DNA from: Bacillota bacterium
GTDB lineage: Bacteria; Bacillota; Clostridia; Christensenellales; Aristaeellaceae
Length of the DNA stretch: 64,000 nucleotides
NCBI GenBank assembly: GCA_023413135.1
Contig: JAEZQK010000032.1
Coordinates: 90,170-154,169 of the forward strand
Reading direction: 5' to 3'
The notes beneath the pieces are model-generated. The model was not told the DNA's origin. It ran no database searches and saw nothing but the letters and a program-made list of their open reading frames with translations. Shown piece after piece: positions 15,934 through 24,634 of the stretch (the stretch's first letter is position 1; every line of letters starts with the position of its first letter). A program made the position numbers and the translations under genes.

Positions 15934-17208
15934 ATTACAGCGGTAGCAAGTGTGGGCATTCCCGTTCAGGGGAGGATAGCTGTTCAGGAAACATCAGGGA
16001 ACAGTGCTGTCGGTGAAACTGCGTTTGCCATGGCCGTTGATGAAGCAACGGTTCAGGGCGGGCTCAAGGAGATCGCTGACGTCCTAGCAGAAGGGGAACC
16101 GGAAGAAGGGGAAAAGAAAAAACCGGAAAAAGTTCCGGACTTGTCAGGCATCCCGGCAATTCTGCTGCAGGGGGCATATCACTTACAGCAAGTCATGGAT
16201 GCAGAGGCACCTGACGAAAAAACGCTTCCTTATAAAAGCCGGCGAATGACGGAAGCAGCTTTGCCGGGGAATGGCCTAGCCGGGGTTGCTGTTTCAGAAG
16301 AGGCGGTGAATCAAGCGGATGTGCCCGGTTGGCCGGCCGCTTTTCAGACAGAAAACAATCCTGGTCTGCTCGAAGCGGCAAAGGCAAAAGCTGCAACAGA
16401 TAAAGCTGAAATCGCGGACGTAGGGAATCCTGCACCGGAATCGATCCTTGGTACAGCGAAGGGAATGGATGAGCTTGATCAGACGAGCTTTCGGAATATA
16501 CAAAAGCTTCAAGTGAAGAGCACACCTTCGGCGGCTCAACCTTTGGGTATCGATACTGCACCGGAAGTTGTAAAACCTTCAACCGCTGCGACAGCTGCTG
16601 ATGCGCATGTTTCAAGTGAGCCACTAAACGACGTCAAGGCAGGCAAGGAAAAGGAGAAGCCCTTTAAGATACCTGCCTTGGCTATGGAAGCGGCCTACAG
16701 GACGGAGCAGGCCATTCATACGGAAAGCATGCAGTCAACTCCTGAGATGGCGCCGGAAAATACCTCCCGGGAAGATAATGTTGCAATGCAGCTTGCAAGA
16801 TCATCCGTCCGGGCACTGAAGCGGGGCATGGCTGAATATCGTGTCAGGCTGAGCCCGGAAGGCCTGGGGGAGGTAGAGGTCACCGTGATTACAAAAGGGA
16901 AGGCGGTTTCCCTGAGCCTGCGCACCGACAACGAGGTTGCACGGGGACTGATCCTGGATCATGCCGATGAATTGCGGGCCGAGCTGGATAAGCAGAACTA
17001 CCAGGTGAACGGGCTGAGCGTGGAAGTGGGCATGGATAGCGGAAATGGCGCGGGGTTCTTTGCATCCCGGGAACATACGGCACCCGTGTTTGAACCGGAT
17101 CATATGGCCTCCAGGCAGGAAGCGGCCCTTTTGCCTGCAGCGAACGGGCAGCAGGCAGACCCAAGGATGATTATGCCAAGAAGCAGTACCATCAATTACC
17201 GGGTTTGA
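15934..17208 (+). CDS. fliK: Flagellar hook-length control protein FliK, probable ATT start
   Basis: About 424 residues. The N-terminal two-thirds is low-complexity, disordered and rich in Ala, Glu and Pro, as in FliK molecular rulers. The conserved C-terminal Flg_hook domain holds YRVRLSPEGLGEVEVTV, then LSLRTDNEVARGLILDHADELRAEL. FliK measures hook length and switches FlhB specificity. Start choice: a perfect GGAGGTGAT site (15922-15930) lies just before an in-frame ATT at 15934-15936, with no ATG, GTG or TTG at that spacing. A GTG at 15892 overlapping the fliJ stop is the alternative, but has a poor ribosome site. Confidence 0.82.
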   Translation: MTAVASVGIPVQGRIAVQETSGNSAVGETAFAMAVDEATVQGGLKEIADVLAEGEPEEGEKKKPEKVPDLSGIPAILLQGAYHLQQVMDAEAPDEKTLPYKSRRMTEAALPGNGLAGVAVSEEAVNQADVPGWPAAFQTENNPGLLEAAKAKAATDKAEIADVGNPAPESILGTAKGMDELDQTSFRNIQKLQVKSTPSAAQPLGIDTAPEVVKPSTAATAADAHVSSEPLNDVKAGKEKEKPFKIPALAMEAAYRTEQAIHTESMQSTPEMAPENTSREDNVAMQLARSSVRALKRGMAEYRVRLSPEGLGEVEVTVITKGKAVSLSLRTDNEVARGLILDHADELRAELDKQNYQVNGLSVEVGMDSGNGAGFFASREHTAPVFEPDHMASRQEAALLPAANGQQADPRMIMPRSSTINYRV

Positions 17209-17241
17209 TTAAGAAAACTTCATGCGCAAGGAGGGGACAAA

Positions 17242-17670
17242 ATGCAGGTGAACGGCATCGGGATGCCGGCGGCCATGCAGCCGCAGGCCGGACAATCGGC
17301 CGGCAAGGCCGCTTCGGACCTGGACATCAACGATTTTTTCAAGCTCATTTCCGCCCAACTGCAAAACCAGAGCATGTTCGACACGGTGGACAACGCTGAG
17401 TTCATGTCCCAGATGGTTCAGTTCTCCACCTTGTCCCAGATGAATTCACTCACAAACGCCTTCCAGGCGAACCTGGCGGTATCGCTGATCGGAAAGCAGG
17501 TCAGCGTATCGGCTGCCGCCGAAGACGGGTCCCAGCAGCTTAAGGTGGGACAGGTGGAGCAGGTAAGCTTTAACGCCGGTGTCCCATATGTATATGTCGA
17601 TGGTAATTATCATCAATTGAGCGAGATCCTGGACATAGGCCCTGAGGCCAAGGCAATACCGGAAGAGTGA
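17242..17670 (+). CDS. flgD: Flagellar hook-capping protein FlgD
   Basis: 142 residues, short but normal for Clostridia, which often lack the large C-terminal beta domains of the enterobacterial protein. The diagnostic N-terminal region is present: DLDINDFFKLISAQLQNQSMFDTVDNAEFMSQMVQFSTLSQM. FlgD caps the growing hook and guides FlgE assembly. RBS AGGAGGGG precedes the ATG. Order fliK-flgD-flgE is conserved in Firmicutes. Confidence 0.93.
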   Translation: MQVNGIGMPAAMQPQAGQSAGKAASDLDINDFFKLISAQLQNQSMFDTVDNAEFMSQMVQFSTLSQMNSLTNAFQANLAVSLIGKQVSVSAAAEDGSQQLKVGQVEQVSFNAGVPYVYVDGNYHQLSEILDIGPEAKAIPEE

Positions 17671-17721
17671 CACGGGCGCCGCATCAAGGCGGACACACAA
17701 ATGTGAATGGGAGGTAGCAAA

Positions 17722-18552
17722 ATGATCAGATCCATGTTTTCCGCGGTTACGGGTCTTAAGGGGCATCAAACCATGCTGGATGTCATCGGCAACAACATTG
17801 CCAACGTGAACACCGCCGGCTTTAAAGCCAGCCGGGTCCTTTTCTCCGACATGTACTACCAGACGCTGACCGCTGCCAGTGCTCCGACCCCTGCCACGGG
17901 CGGTACCAATCCTACCCAGATCGGCTATGGGTCCAAGGTTGCCTCCATCGACCTGCTCAACAACCGCAGCGGCTTTCAGCAGACGGCCAGGGCGATGGAT
18001 ACCTACATTTCCGGAGAAGGTTTTTTTACCGTACAGGACAGCGCGGGCGAATTGAACTATACCAGGGTCGGTGCTTTCTCCTTTGATGCCAGCGGCAATT
18101 TGATCGATGGCAACGGCAGCTTTGTAATGGGACAGATGCCGATGCTGACAAATCCGATAGGTACGCTGGTGCCCATCAAGATTACCGACTTTCAAAACTA
18201 TTCGGGTATTTCCATCGGCCCCGATGGAATGATTACTGGAACCAACCTAAACACCATGGCCATCCAGGCGCTGGCGCAGATCCCCATCGCGGTGTTCAAT
18301 AACCCCGACGGTCTGGAACAGCGCGGCGATCAGTACTTCGGCGAAACATTGAACTCCGGCGCACCCGGCTATTCAGAGGCCGGCACCGCCTTGGGAGGAC
18401 AGCTTGTTTCCGGAGGCTTGGAAATGTCCAATGTGGACTTGTCCAAAGAGTTCACGGATATGATCGTGGCCCAGAGAGGCTATCAGGCGAACGCCCGGGT
18501 GATCACCACTTCCGACCAGGTGCTGGAGGAATTGGTCAACCTCAAGCGGTAA
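17722..18552 (+). CDS. flgE: Flagellar hook protein FlgE
   Basis: 276 residues from the ATG at 17722 (GGGAGGTAGC just upstream; the ATG at 17707 is too close to the site). The N-terminal rod/hook motif is MIRSMFSAVTGLKGHQTMLDVIGNNIANVNTAGFKASRV and the C-terminal helix is SNVDLSKEFTDMIVAQRGYQANARVITT. Both ends form the D0 coiled coil of axial proteins. The protein is short compared with enterobacterial FlgE, but is similar in length to Bacillus hook proteins. Placement after flgD supports hook rather than distal rod. Confidence 0.9.
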   Translation: MIRSMFSAVTGLKGHQTMLDVIGNNIANVNTAGFKASRVLFSDMYYQTLTAASAPTPATGGTNPTQIGYGSKVASIDLLNNRSGFQQTARAMDTYISGEGFFTVQDSAGELNYTRVGAFSFDASGNLIDGNGSFVMGQMPMLTNPIGTLVPIKITDFQNYSGISIGPDGMITGTNLNTMAIQALAQIPIAVFNNPDGLEQRGDQYFGETLNSGAPGYSEAGTALGGQLVSGGLEMSNVDLSKEFTDMIVAQRGYQANARVITTSDQVLEELVNLKR

Positions 18553-18614
18553 TGGCCGGATGCAATCAGTTGATCCCTTAATAATATGGACTGCCTGAAA
18601 GGAGCGGCGGCGCC

Positions 18615-18866
18615 ATGATAGAACTTACCAAGCTCAATGGCGAAAGGTATTACATCAATTCAGAGCTCATTGAAATGATCGAAATGATACCCGATACACT
18701 GGTGACTATGACAAATGGCAAGACACACTATGTATTGGAGCCGGCCGATGTGGTAACGGCCAGAATCCGGGAATACAAGGCCGGCGTTCTGGCGCAATCA
18801 TACCTTATGGAGAGCAACCCAAGGGAAAATCATCGCAGACGCTATGATCGCACGAAGGAAGAGTAG
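18615..18866 (+). CDS. flbD: FlbD family protein (small flagellar protein)
   Basis: 83 residues. MIELTKLNGERYYINSELIEMIEMIPDTLVTMTNGK is the typical FlbD/SwrD N-terminus, followed by the VLEPADVV segment. SwrD in Bacillus raises swimming power by acting on the stators. In many Clostridia motA, motB and fliL follow it directly; here fliM follows instead and motAB lie 19 kb away. Confidence 0.9.
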   Translation: MIELTKLNGERYYINSELIEMIEMIPDTLVTMTNGKTHYVLEPADVVTARIREYKAGVLAQSYLMESNPRENHRRRYDRTKEE

Positions 18867-18868
18867 CC

Positions 18869-19861
18869 ATGCCGGAGATTTTGTCTCAAAATCAGATTGA
18901 CGAGCTGCTAAACAGGCTTGCGGGAAACGCGGATACAGACGAGTCTGCCGACTTGCCTTCCGAGGATACACGGGCCAAGCTGTACAACTTCAAGAACCCC
19001 AAAAAGCTGACCAAGGACCAGCAAAAGGTGCTTCGGGGCATAGGGGAAATCTTTGCAAGGCATCTGGCCTCCTACCTGGCCGGGCTTACCCGCAGCTTTT
19101 GCGAGGTCAACGTAGCGTCCCTGGAAGAGCAGCCTTACATGGAATACAATAATGCGCTTCCCGATATGCTCATGACCAGCGTTCTGGACATGAACATTTT
19201 AAAGGGCGCCATGCTGCTGGACCTTTCCAATCCTATCACCTTCGCACTAGTCGAGCGGATGTTCGGCGGGGTCATTGAAGCGCATGAGATTCCATCCAGG
19301 GAGTTTACCGACATTGAGACATCGCTGATGGACAGGATTATCAAAAGGATCGCCTCCCTGTTCCAGGAAGCATGGATCAATACCCCCGGTATCAGCATAG
19401 CTGTCAGGCAGGTCGAAACGAACACCAGGTTCATCAAGGCCATCGCCATGGATGAGATCGTGGTGGTGATGGTGCTTGCGGTAAAGCTCAATGCAGTAGA
19501 GGGTACGATCACCTGCTGCATTCCCTGCATGGACATCGGCAAGACGCTGGACGAGATACTTGCCGCCCAGACCGGCAGCGGCAACAAAGCCGATACGGGC
19601 GGCGAAAGCGCGGGGGCAACCCAAATGGCGATGCTTTCACAGCTTCATGGCTCCAGCATTGATCTATGTGCCGTTCTTGGCACCACCACCATCACCATGC
19701 AGGAGATGCTGAGCCTTCAGCCGGGCGATGTGATACGTCTGGATCAGCAGGTAGGCACGCCTATAGTCATTGCCGTGAACGGGAAAAAATGGTTTTTCGG
19801 AGAGCCCGGCATCAAGAAAAACAAGCTCGCCGTGTTGATCAACCGGCAGTATGCAGGATGA
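18869..19861 (+). CDS. fliM: Flagellar motor switch protein FliM
   Basis: 330 residues. The N-terminal EILSQNQIDELL is the CheY-P-binding peptide. The middle CheC-like domain includes the RSFCEVNVASLEEQPYMEY region and the FGGVIEAHEIPSREFTDIE loop. The C-terminal SpoA domain (LCAVLGTTTITMQEMLSLQPGDVIRLDQQ) forms the lower C-ring with FliY. Two bases separate it from flbD. Confidence 0.95.
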   Translation: MPEILSQNQIDELLNRLAGNADTDESADLPSEDTRAKLYNFKNPKKLTKDQQKVLRGIGEIFARHLASYLAGLTRSFCEVNVASLEEQPYMEYNNALPDMLMTSVLDMNILKGAMLLDLSNPITFALVERMFGGVIEAHEIPSREFTDIETSLMDRIIKRIASLFQEAWINTPGISIAVRQVETNTRFIKAIAMDEIVVVMVLAVKLNAVEGTITCCIPCMDIGKTLDEILAAQTGSGNKADTGGESAGATQMAMLSQLHGSSIDLCAVLGTTTITMQEMLSLQPGDVIRLDQQVGTPIVIAVNGKKWFFGEPGIKKNKLAVLINRQYAG

Positions 19862-19878
19862 AGGAAGGTGAGTGCGCG

Positions 19879-21273
19879 ATGGAAACACGTCCTAATCTTT
19901 TCGATCAGCAAACGGGGCTGAACAGTACCGAAATCGATACGATCGGCGAAGTTCTGAATATCAGCATGGGTGCCGCAGCTACTGCCGTTTCCATCCTGCT
20001 GAACCGGCAGGTCAGCATTACCACGCCCAGTGTTCAGGTCATTCACAGCTCGGAATTTGAGTTTTCGGAGCTTGAGCCGGCTCTGGGGGTTGAGATCAAA
20101 TATGTCCAGGGACTGTTCGGCTCCAACCAAATGATCATGAGCGTGAGGGATGTCCGCGCCATCGTCCAGCTGCTGCTGGGTGAGGCGGGGGGGCTTTCAG
20201 GCGAAAATGGAGCGGAGCTGGATGAGATCCATGTAAGTGCTCTGGGCGAAGTCATGAATCAGATGATGGGCGCAAGCTGTACGGCGCTGGCATCGTTTCT
20301 CGACAGGGAAATCAACATATCTCCTCCCGTGCCCTTTGAGATTTCCGGCATGACCGAAAAGATGATGTGGTCTGAGGAGCAGGACTATATTGTGGCCGTG
20401 AGCTTCAAGCTGACGATTGAAGACCTGGTGGACAGCGAATTCTTCACCGTCATGCCCGTTCCCTTTGCCAGGGAACTGGTAGGCAGCGCCATGGGCATAA
20501 GCGGACAAGAGATGATGCAGGAGGAGACGGAAATTTCGCAGGTTACGGGGCACACCCAGATACCTGAGCCGGTGATTGGCGGCGATTATCAGGCGGCTGC
20601 AAAGGATGCTCCTATGGCATCACCCAGTCCAGCTCCGGCGACGGCGCCGAAACCTGCCCCCGTGCCCACACCTAAGCCTGCTGCAGCGCTTACTTCCAAA
20701 CCTGCTCCTGCAGTTGACCTAAAGCCTGCTCCTGCGGCAGTGGCTGCTCCGGCCCCTATGGCGGCAAGTCCTGTTCCTGTGGCCATGCCGAACCCGGCTC
20801 CTATGGCCGCAAACCCAGCTCCTGCGGCCATACCGAACCCGGCTCCCATGGCCGCAAACCCAGCTCCTGCAGCCATGCCGAACCCGGCTCCCATGGCCGC
20901 ACCAAGGTCGGTGCCATCTTCAGGGTATGCGCAGGATCGGGGAATGCCCCATCAAAATGTGGTGGTCAAGCCCCTGCATTTTGGCAGCCTGGACACGGGG
21001 AATCCTTTTGCGGAGGAAATGGACAACGTCAACCTTGGGCTTGTGATGGGCGTGGATCTCAATGTCACCGTGGAAATCGGGCGGGCAAGAAAGCAGGTCA
21101 AAGAGATTCTGTCCCTGCGCCAGGGTTCCATTGTGGAACTGGACAAACAGGCCGGTGCACCCGTGGACATCATGGTGAACGGAAAGCTGATCGCCAGGGG
21201 CGATGTGGTGGTCATTGACGACAATTTCGGCGTCAGGATTACTGAAATTGTCAGCGGCGTTTCTCAAAGGTAA
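19879..21273 (+). CDS. fliY: Flagellar motor switch protein FliY (CheC-like plus FliN/SpoA domain) with Pro-Ala repeat linker
   Basis: 464 residues from the ATG at 19879, preceded by GGAAGGTGAG. Residues 1-215 are a CheC/FliM-like domain (TIGEVLNISMGAAATAVSILL; HVSALGEVMNQMMGAS). About 110 residues of proline-alanine-rich linker follow, then a C-terminal SpoA/FliN domain (LGLVMGVDLNVTVEIGRARK to SIVELDKQAGAPVDIMVNGK). FliY replaces FliN in Gram-positive C-rings and in Bacillus also dephosphorylates CheY-P. The two CheC-type helices still carry an asparagine (N34 region and the VMNQMM stretch), so phosphatase activity is possible. The long repeat linker is the unusual part. Confidence 0.93.
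   Translation: METRPNLFDQQTGLNSTEIDTIGEVLNISMGAAATAVSILLNRQVSITTPSVQVIHSSEFEFSELEPALGVEIKYVQGLFGSNQMIMSVRDVRAIVQLLLGEAGGLSGENGAELDEIHVSALGEVMNQMMGASCTALASFLDREINISPPVPFEISGMTEKMMWSEEQDYIVAVSFKLTIEDLVDSEFFTVMPVPFARELVGSAMGISGQEMMQEETEISQVTGHTQIPEPVIGGDYQAAAKDAPMASPSPAPATAPKPAPVPTPKPAAALTSKPAPAVDLKPAPAAVAAPAPMAASPVPVAMPNPAPMAANPAPAAIPNPAPMAANPAPAAMPNPAPMAAPRSVPSSGYAQDRGMPHQNVVVKPLHFGSLDTGNPFAEEMDNVNLGLVMGVDLNVTVEIGRARKQVKEILSLRQGSIVELDKQAGAPVDIMVNGKLIARGDVVVIDDNFGVRITEIVSGVSQR
20788..20901 (+). repeat. 45-bp tandem repeats inside fliY
   Basis: Units at 20788-20832 and 20833-20877 and a partial unit at 20878-20901 each begin CCGAACCCGGCTCC and differ by a few bases. They encode PNPAPMAANPAPAAI/M. 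In-frame length changes here would alter only the FliY linker. Confidence 0.9.
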
Positions 21274-21307
21274 TACGCTCCGAAAATCGGGTTGGGAGAG
21301 GGATGCT

Positions 21308-21685
21308 TTGGAAGACATATTCTCCATCTTGACGCCTCTTCTGGCAGTAGTGGCGGTGATCGCCGGCGCTTACTGGACAGCCAGATGGATGGGCAGGCAT
21401 CATAACGCCTACTCCTCCGGCCATCAAATTCAGGTGCTGGAGCGTGTAATGCTGGCCCGCGATACCTATCTGGCCCTCATCCGGGTGGGTGGCAAGACGC
21501 ATCTTATATCCGTTGCATCCGGACGGGTGGAACTGCTTAGGGAAGTAGACCAGCAGGAGCTTACAGGTGTGGAGACAAAGCGGGCCGGGAATGATTTTCT
21601 TGGCACGCTGGCTAAAGCGATGGGAAAAGGAAAGCAGCCTATCCAGCCGGGAAACGACGACGGACAGGATGGCACACAGCCATGA
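21308..21685 (+). CDS. fliO: Flagellar biosynthetic protein FliO
   Basis: About 125 residues starting with a TTG at 21308, eight bases after GGGAGAGGG. One N-terminal membrane helix (IFSILTPLLAVVAVIAGAYWTARWM) is followed by a small soluble domain with the family pattern IQVLERVMLARDTYLALIRVGGKTHLISVASGRVELL. FliO helps build the FliP/FliQ/FliR export gate. Four-base overlap with fliP. Confidence 0.88.
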   Translation: MEDIFSILTPLLAVVAVIAGAYWTARWMGRHHNAYSSGHQIQVLERVMLARDTYLALIRVGGKTHLISVASGRVELLREVDQQELTGVETKRAGNDFLGTLAKAMGKGKQPIQPGNDDGQDGTQP

Positions 21686-22443
21686 AGAGGAAAACGTTGT
21701 TTGGGGGCGCTTTGCTTGCACTCTTTCTGCTTGCGGTGCTTGTGGCCATGCCCATCCACACTGCCCGGGCGGAATCCAGCGGCCTGTCTATCCAGTTGGA
21801 AGGTTTAAGCTCCGGGGAAGGCGCCGATGTGCTGGAGATACTCATTACCCTTACCGTCATTGCGCTGCTGCCTTCCATCCTGATCATGACCACCTGCTTT
21901 ACACGTATTGCGATTGTGCTTTCCTGCGTGCGCAACGCCATCGGCCTTCAACAGACGCCCCCCAACCAGGTGTTGGTGGGGATTGCGCTGTTTTTGTCGC
22001 TGTTCATTATGTCCCCGGTGATCGGTGAAATCAACGAAATGGCCTATCAGCCCTATCAGCGGGGTGAAATCACGCAGGTCCAGGCTGCGGAAAAGGCCTT
22101 CGAACCGCTCAGAGGATTCATGTTGAAGAACACAAACGCCGAGGATCTGAACCTGTTTCTGGACCTGGGGCACTTTGAGCGGCCGGAAACCACTGACCAG
22201 ATTGAAACCACCGTGCTCATTCCCGCCTTTATCACCAGCGAACTCAAGCGGGCGTTCATCATGGGCTTCATGGTGTATCTCCCGTTCCTTGTCATCGATA
22301 TGGTGGTGGCCAGCACGCTGATGAGTGTGGGCATGATGATGCTGCCCCCGGTGCTGATCTCCCTTCCGTTCAAGCTGGTCCTCTTTGTGCTGGTGGACGG
22401 CTGGGCGATGACGCTAAAGGCACTGGTGATGGGGTTCAACTAG
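21682..22443 (+). CDS. fliP: Flagellar export gate protein FliP
   Basis: 253 residues with a cleavable signal peptide (hydrophobic core at residues 8-24, ARA at 28-30). The conserved membrane core includes TCFTRIAIVLSCVRNAIGLQQTPPNQVL and SELKRAFIMGFMVYLPFLVIDMVVAS. FliP forms most of the export pore with FliQ and FliR. Start ATG overlaps the fliO stop. Confidence 0.96.
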   Translation: MKRKTLFGGALLALFLLAVLVAMPIHTARAESSGLSIQLEGLSSGEGADVLEILITLTVIALLPSILIMTTCFTRIAIVLSCVRNAIGLQQTPPNQVLVGIALFLSLFIMSPVIGEINEMAYQPYQRGEITQVQAAEKAFEPLRGFMLKNTNAEDLNLFLDLGHFERPETTDQIETTVLIPAFITSELKRAFIMGFMVYLPFLVIDMVVASTLMSVGMMMLPPVLISLPFKLVLFVLVDGWAMTLKALVMGFN

Positions 22444-22474
22444 CCAATGAAGGCGCAGGCCGGAAAGGAACCGT

Positions 22475-22741
22475 ATGTCGCAGGGGGAAATCGTTTCGGT
22501 TTTGAAGGATGCGCTGATGACGGCGCTTTTGATGGCCGCGCCATTTCTGGCGGTCAGCGTGGGGATCGGCATACTGGTGTCGGTGTTGCAGGCGGCCACC
22601 CAGATCCATGAGCAGACTATAGTCTTCGTGTTCAAGATCCTGGCAATCGCCCTGGTGCTCATCGCGCTCAGCGCTTGGCTCATCGCCAAGATCTTGGAGT
22701 TCACCAACCGGGTCTTCGCAGGCATCGGCAATCTGGTTTAG
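22475..22741 (+). CDS. fliQ: Flagellar export gate protein FliQ
   Basis: 88 residues, two membrane hairpin helices. MSQGEIVSVLKDALMTALLMAAPFLAVSVGIGILVSVLQAATQIHEQT is canonical FliQ and the gene lies between fliP and fliR. Part of the helical export gate. Confidence 0.95.
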   Translation: MSQGEIVSVLKDALMTALLMAAPFLAVSVGIGILVSVLQAATQIHEQTIVFVFKILAIALVLIALSAWLIAKILEFTNRVFAGIGNLV

Positions 22742-22759
22742 ATTGTCTGGAGGGCAAGA

Positions 22760-23539
22760 ATGCTTCGAATCAACTTTAGCAACTATATGCTTCTATTGTT
22801 GGTGTTTGCCCGCATGTCGGGCGCATTGTTGTTTCATCCGTTTTTCGGCAGGAGAAATGTGCCTGCCATTGCGAAGATCGGTCTTGCATTGTTTGCCGCC
22901 ATTCTTCTGACGCCTGTTTTGCAGGTACCGTCCCCCGTGTTTTCCTCCACGATATCCCTCATGCTCTCTTTTCTCAAAGAGATGCTGGTGGGCTATACCC
23001 TGGGTTTTTTGATGAATCTATTTCTAAGCTTTGTGCTGATGGCCGGGGAAGCCATAGATATGGAGATTGGCCTTTCCATGGGCAGGATATACGACCCGCA
23101 AAGCAATGTATCCATGCCGGCTACTGGCACGGTGTTCCACCTGATGCTCACACTCTTTTTCTTTTCCTCCAACGGGCATCTTACGCTGATCCGGATTCTG
23201 GTAGGCTCCTGCCGGTTGTTCCCGCCTGGGCCCGCGTTCTTTGATTTTCAGGTAGGCAGCTATCTGGCGCTGATGCTTGGAGATATGCTGGTGCTGGCGC
23301 TGAAGCTGGCTATGCCGGTCATAGCTACCGAGCTTCTGACGGAAGCAGGCATGGGGGTATTGATGCGCATCGTGCCCCAGATTAACGTGTTTGTAGCCGG
23401 CCTGCAGGTGAAACTGGCCATCGGGCTGGCCATTATCATCCTGGCTCTGCCTGCCGCTTCCCGGCTGATGGACGATACGCTGGCGCTAATGTATCAAAAG
23501 CTGCAGGAGTCCCTGGTGGTCATGTTATCCGGGGCATAA
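22760..23539 (+). CDS. fliR: Flagellar export gate protein FliR
   Basis: 259 residues with six or so membrane helices. The motifs ARMSGALLFHPFFGRRNVPAIAKIGLAL and EAIDMEIGLSMGRIYDP are the FliR hallmarks. One copy caps the FliP5-FliQ4-FliR1 gate. The start ATG at 22760 follows GGAGGGC. Confidence 0.95.
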   Translation: MLRINFSNYMLLLLVFARMSGALLFHPFFGRRNVPAIAKIGLALFAAILLTPVLQVPSPVFSSTISLMLSFLKEMLVGYTLGFLMNLFLSFVLMAGEAIDMEIGLSMGRIYDPQSNVSMPATGTVFHLMLTLFFFSSNGHLTLIRILVGSCRLFPPGPAFFDFQVGSYLALMLGDMLVLALKLAMPVIATELLTEAGMGVLMRIVPQINVFVAGLQVKLAIGLAIIILALPAASRLMDDTLALMYQKLQESLVVMLSGA

Positions 23540-23566
23540 AAAGCAGAATGAAAGGGAGGTGAGTTT

Positions 23567-24634
23567 ATGGCATCCGACGCAAGCCGCTCGGAAAAGGCGA
23601 CACCGCGCAAGCGGGAGGATGAGCGAAAAAAAGGTAATATATACCAGAGCAAGGATGCCGTCAGCGCCCTCTCCCTGCTGGCATTGGTCCTGCTGATAAG
23701 GATGGCCGGGGGGCCGCTTTTGTCCGGCATGAGGGGCGTTGTGCAGGAGGGCTATGGCTCTTTGGCCACGGTGGACCATCTGACCGCCGGCGACGCTTCT
23801 TCCATCATGGGCAGGTTTGCACTCAGCGCCTTGATGATGATCCTGCCCATCAGCGGCGTGGCTATGCTGCTGGGCGTAGTATTGGGCGGCGTGCAGACGC
23901 GCTTCCTCTTTGCGGCAAGCTTGCTCAAGCCAAAGCTTTCCAGGCTGAACCCCATGTCAGGCTTCAAGAATATGTTTTCCACAAAATCGCTGGTGGAGCT
24001 CATTAAATCAATCCTGAAAGTGGTCGTCATCGGAGCGATCCTGTACAGCGAGATCGTTAGCCGCGTTTTGCAGATTCGCAGCATGCCGCTTGCCACCTTG
24101 GAAAGCGGGATTGCCTGGACGGGCGAAGGGATTTTCTCCATCTCCACCAAGATCCTTATGTTTATGGTCGCATTTGCCGCCGCCGACTACTTTTATCAGT
24201 GGTGGGACTATGAAAAGCGGATGCGCATGACCAAGCAGGAGGTCCGGGACGAGCAAAAGAATATTGAAGGAAATCCGCAAATCAAGGGACGGATCAGGGA
24301 AGTGCAGCGCAAGATAGCCATGATGCGCATGATGCAAAAGGTGCCCAAGGCGGACGTGGTGATCAGGAACCCTACCCACTTTGCCGTTGCGCTTAAATAT
24401 GATCCCAAGAAGGACAGGGCGCCGGTGGTGGTTGCCAAGGGCGCGGACCAAATTGCTTTGACCATTGTTAGGATCGCTAAGGAACACGGCGTATACGTGA
24501 CGGAGAACAAGCCTCTGGCCCGCGGACTATATGAAGCGGTGGACATCGGGATGCAGATTCCCGAAGCGTTCTATAAACCTGTGGCCGATATCATCGCCTT
24601 CATCTACAAGCTCAAGAAGAGGACCGCCGGATGA
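23567..24634 (+). CDS. flhB: Flagellar export switch protein FlhB
   Basis: 355 residues. Four membrane helices follow a basic N-terminus that contains SEKATPRKREDERKKGN. The self-cleavage motif NPTH is intact at residues 268-271, within VIRNPTHFAVALKYD. Cleavage lets FlhB change export specificity from rod/hook to filament when FliK signals hook completion. RBS GGGAGGTGA; four-base overlap with flhA. Confidence 0.96.
   Translation: MASDASRSEKATPRKREDERKKGNIYQSKDAVSALSLLALVLLIRMAGGPLLSGMRGVVQEGYGSLATVDHLTAGDASSIMGRFALSALMMILPISGVAMLLGVVLGGVQTRFLFAASLLKPKLSRLNPMSGFKNMFSTKSLVELIKSILKVVVIGAILYSEIVSRVLQIRSMPLATLESGIAWTGEGIFSISTKILMFMVAFAAADYFYQWWDYEKRMRMTKQEVRDEQKNIEGNPQIKGRIREVQRKIAMMRMMQKVPKADVVIRNPTHFAVALKYDPKKDRAPVVVAKGADQIALTIVRIAKEHGVYVTENKPLARGLYEAVDIGMQIPEAFYKPVADIIAFIYKLKKRTAG

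Noticed and set aside
20589..20894. Reverse-strand ORF of glycine-alanine repeats
   Set aside because: It is the antisense reading of the FliY Pro-Ala linker; its repeat pattern comes from the fliY codons and it has no ribosome site.
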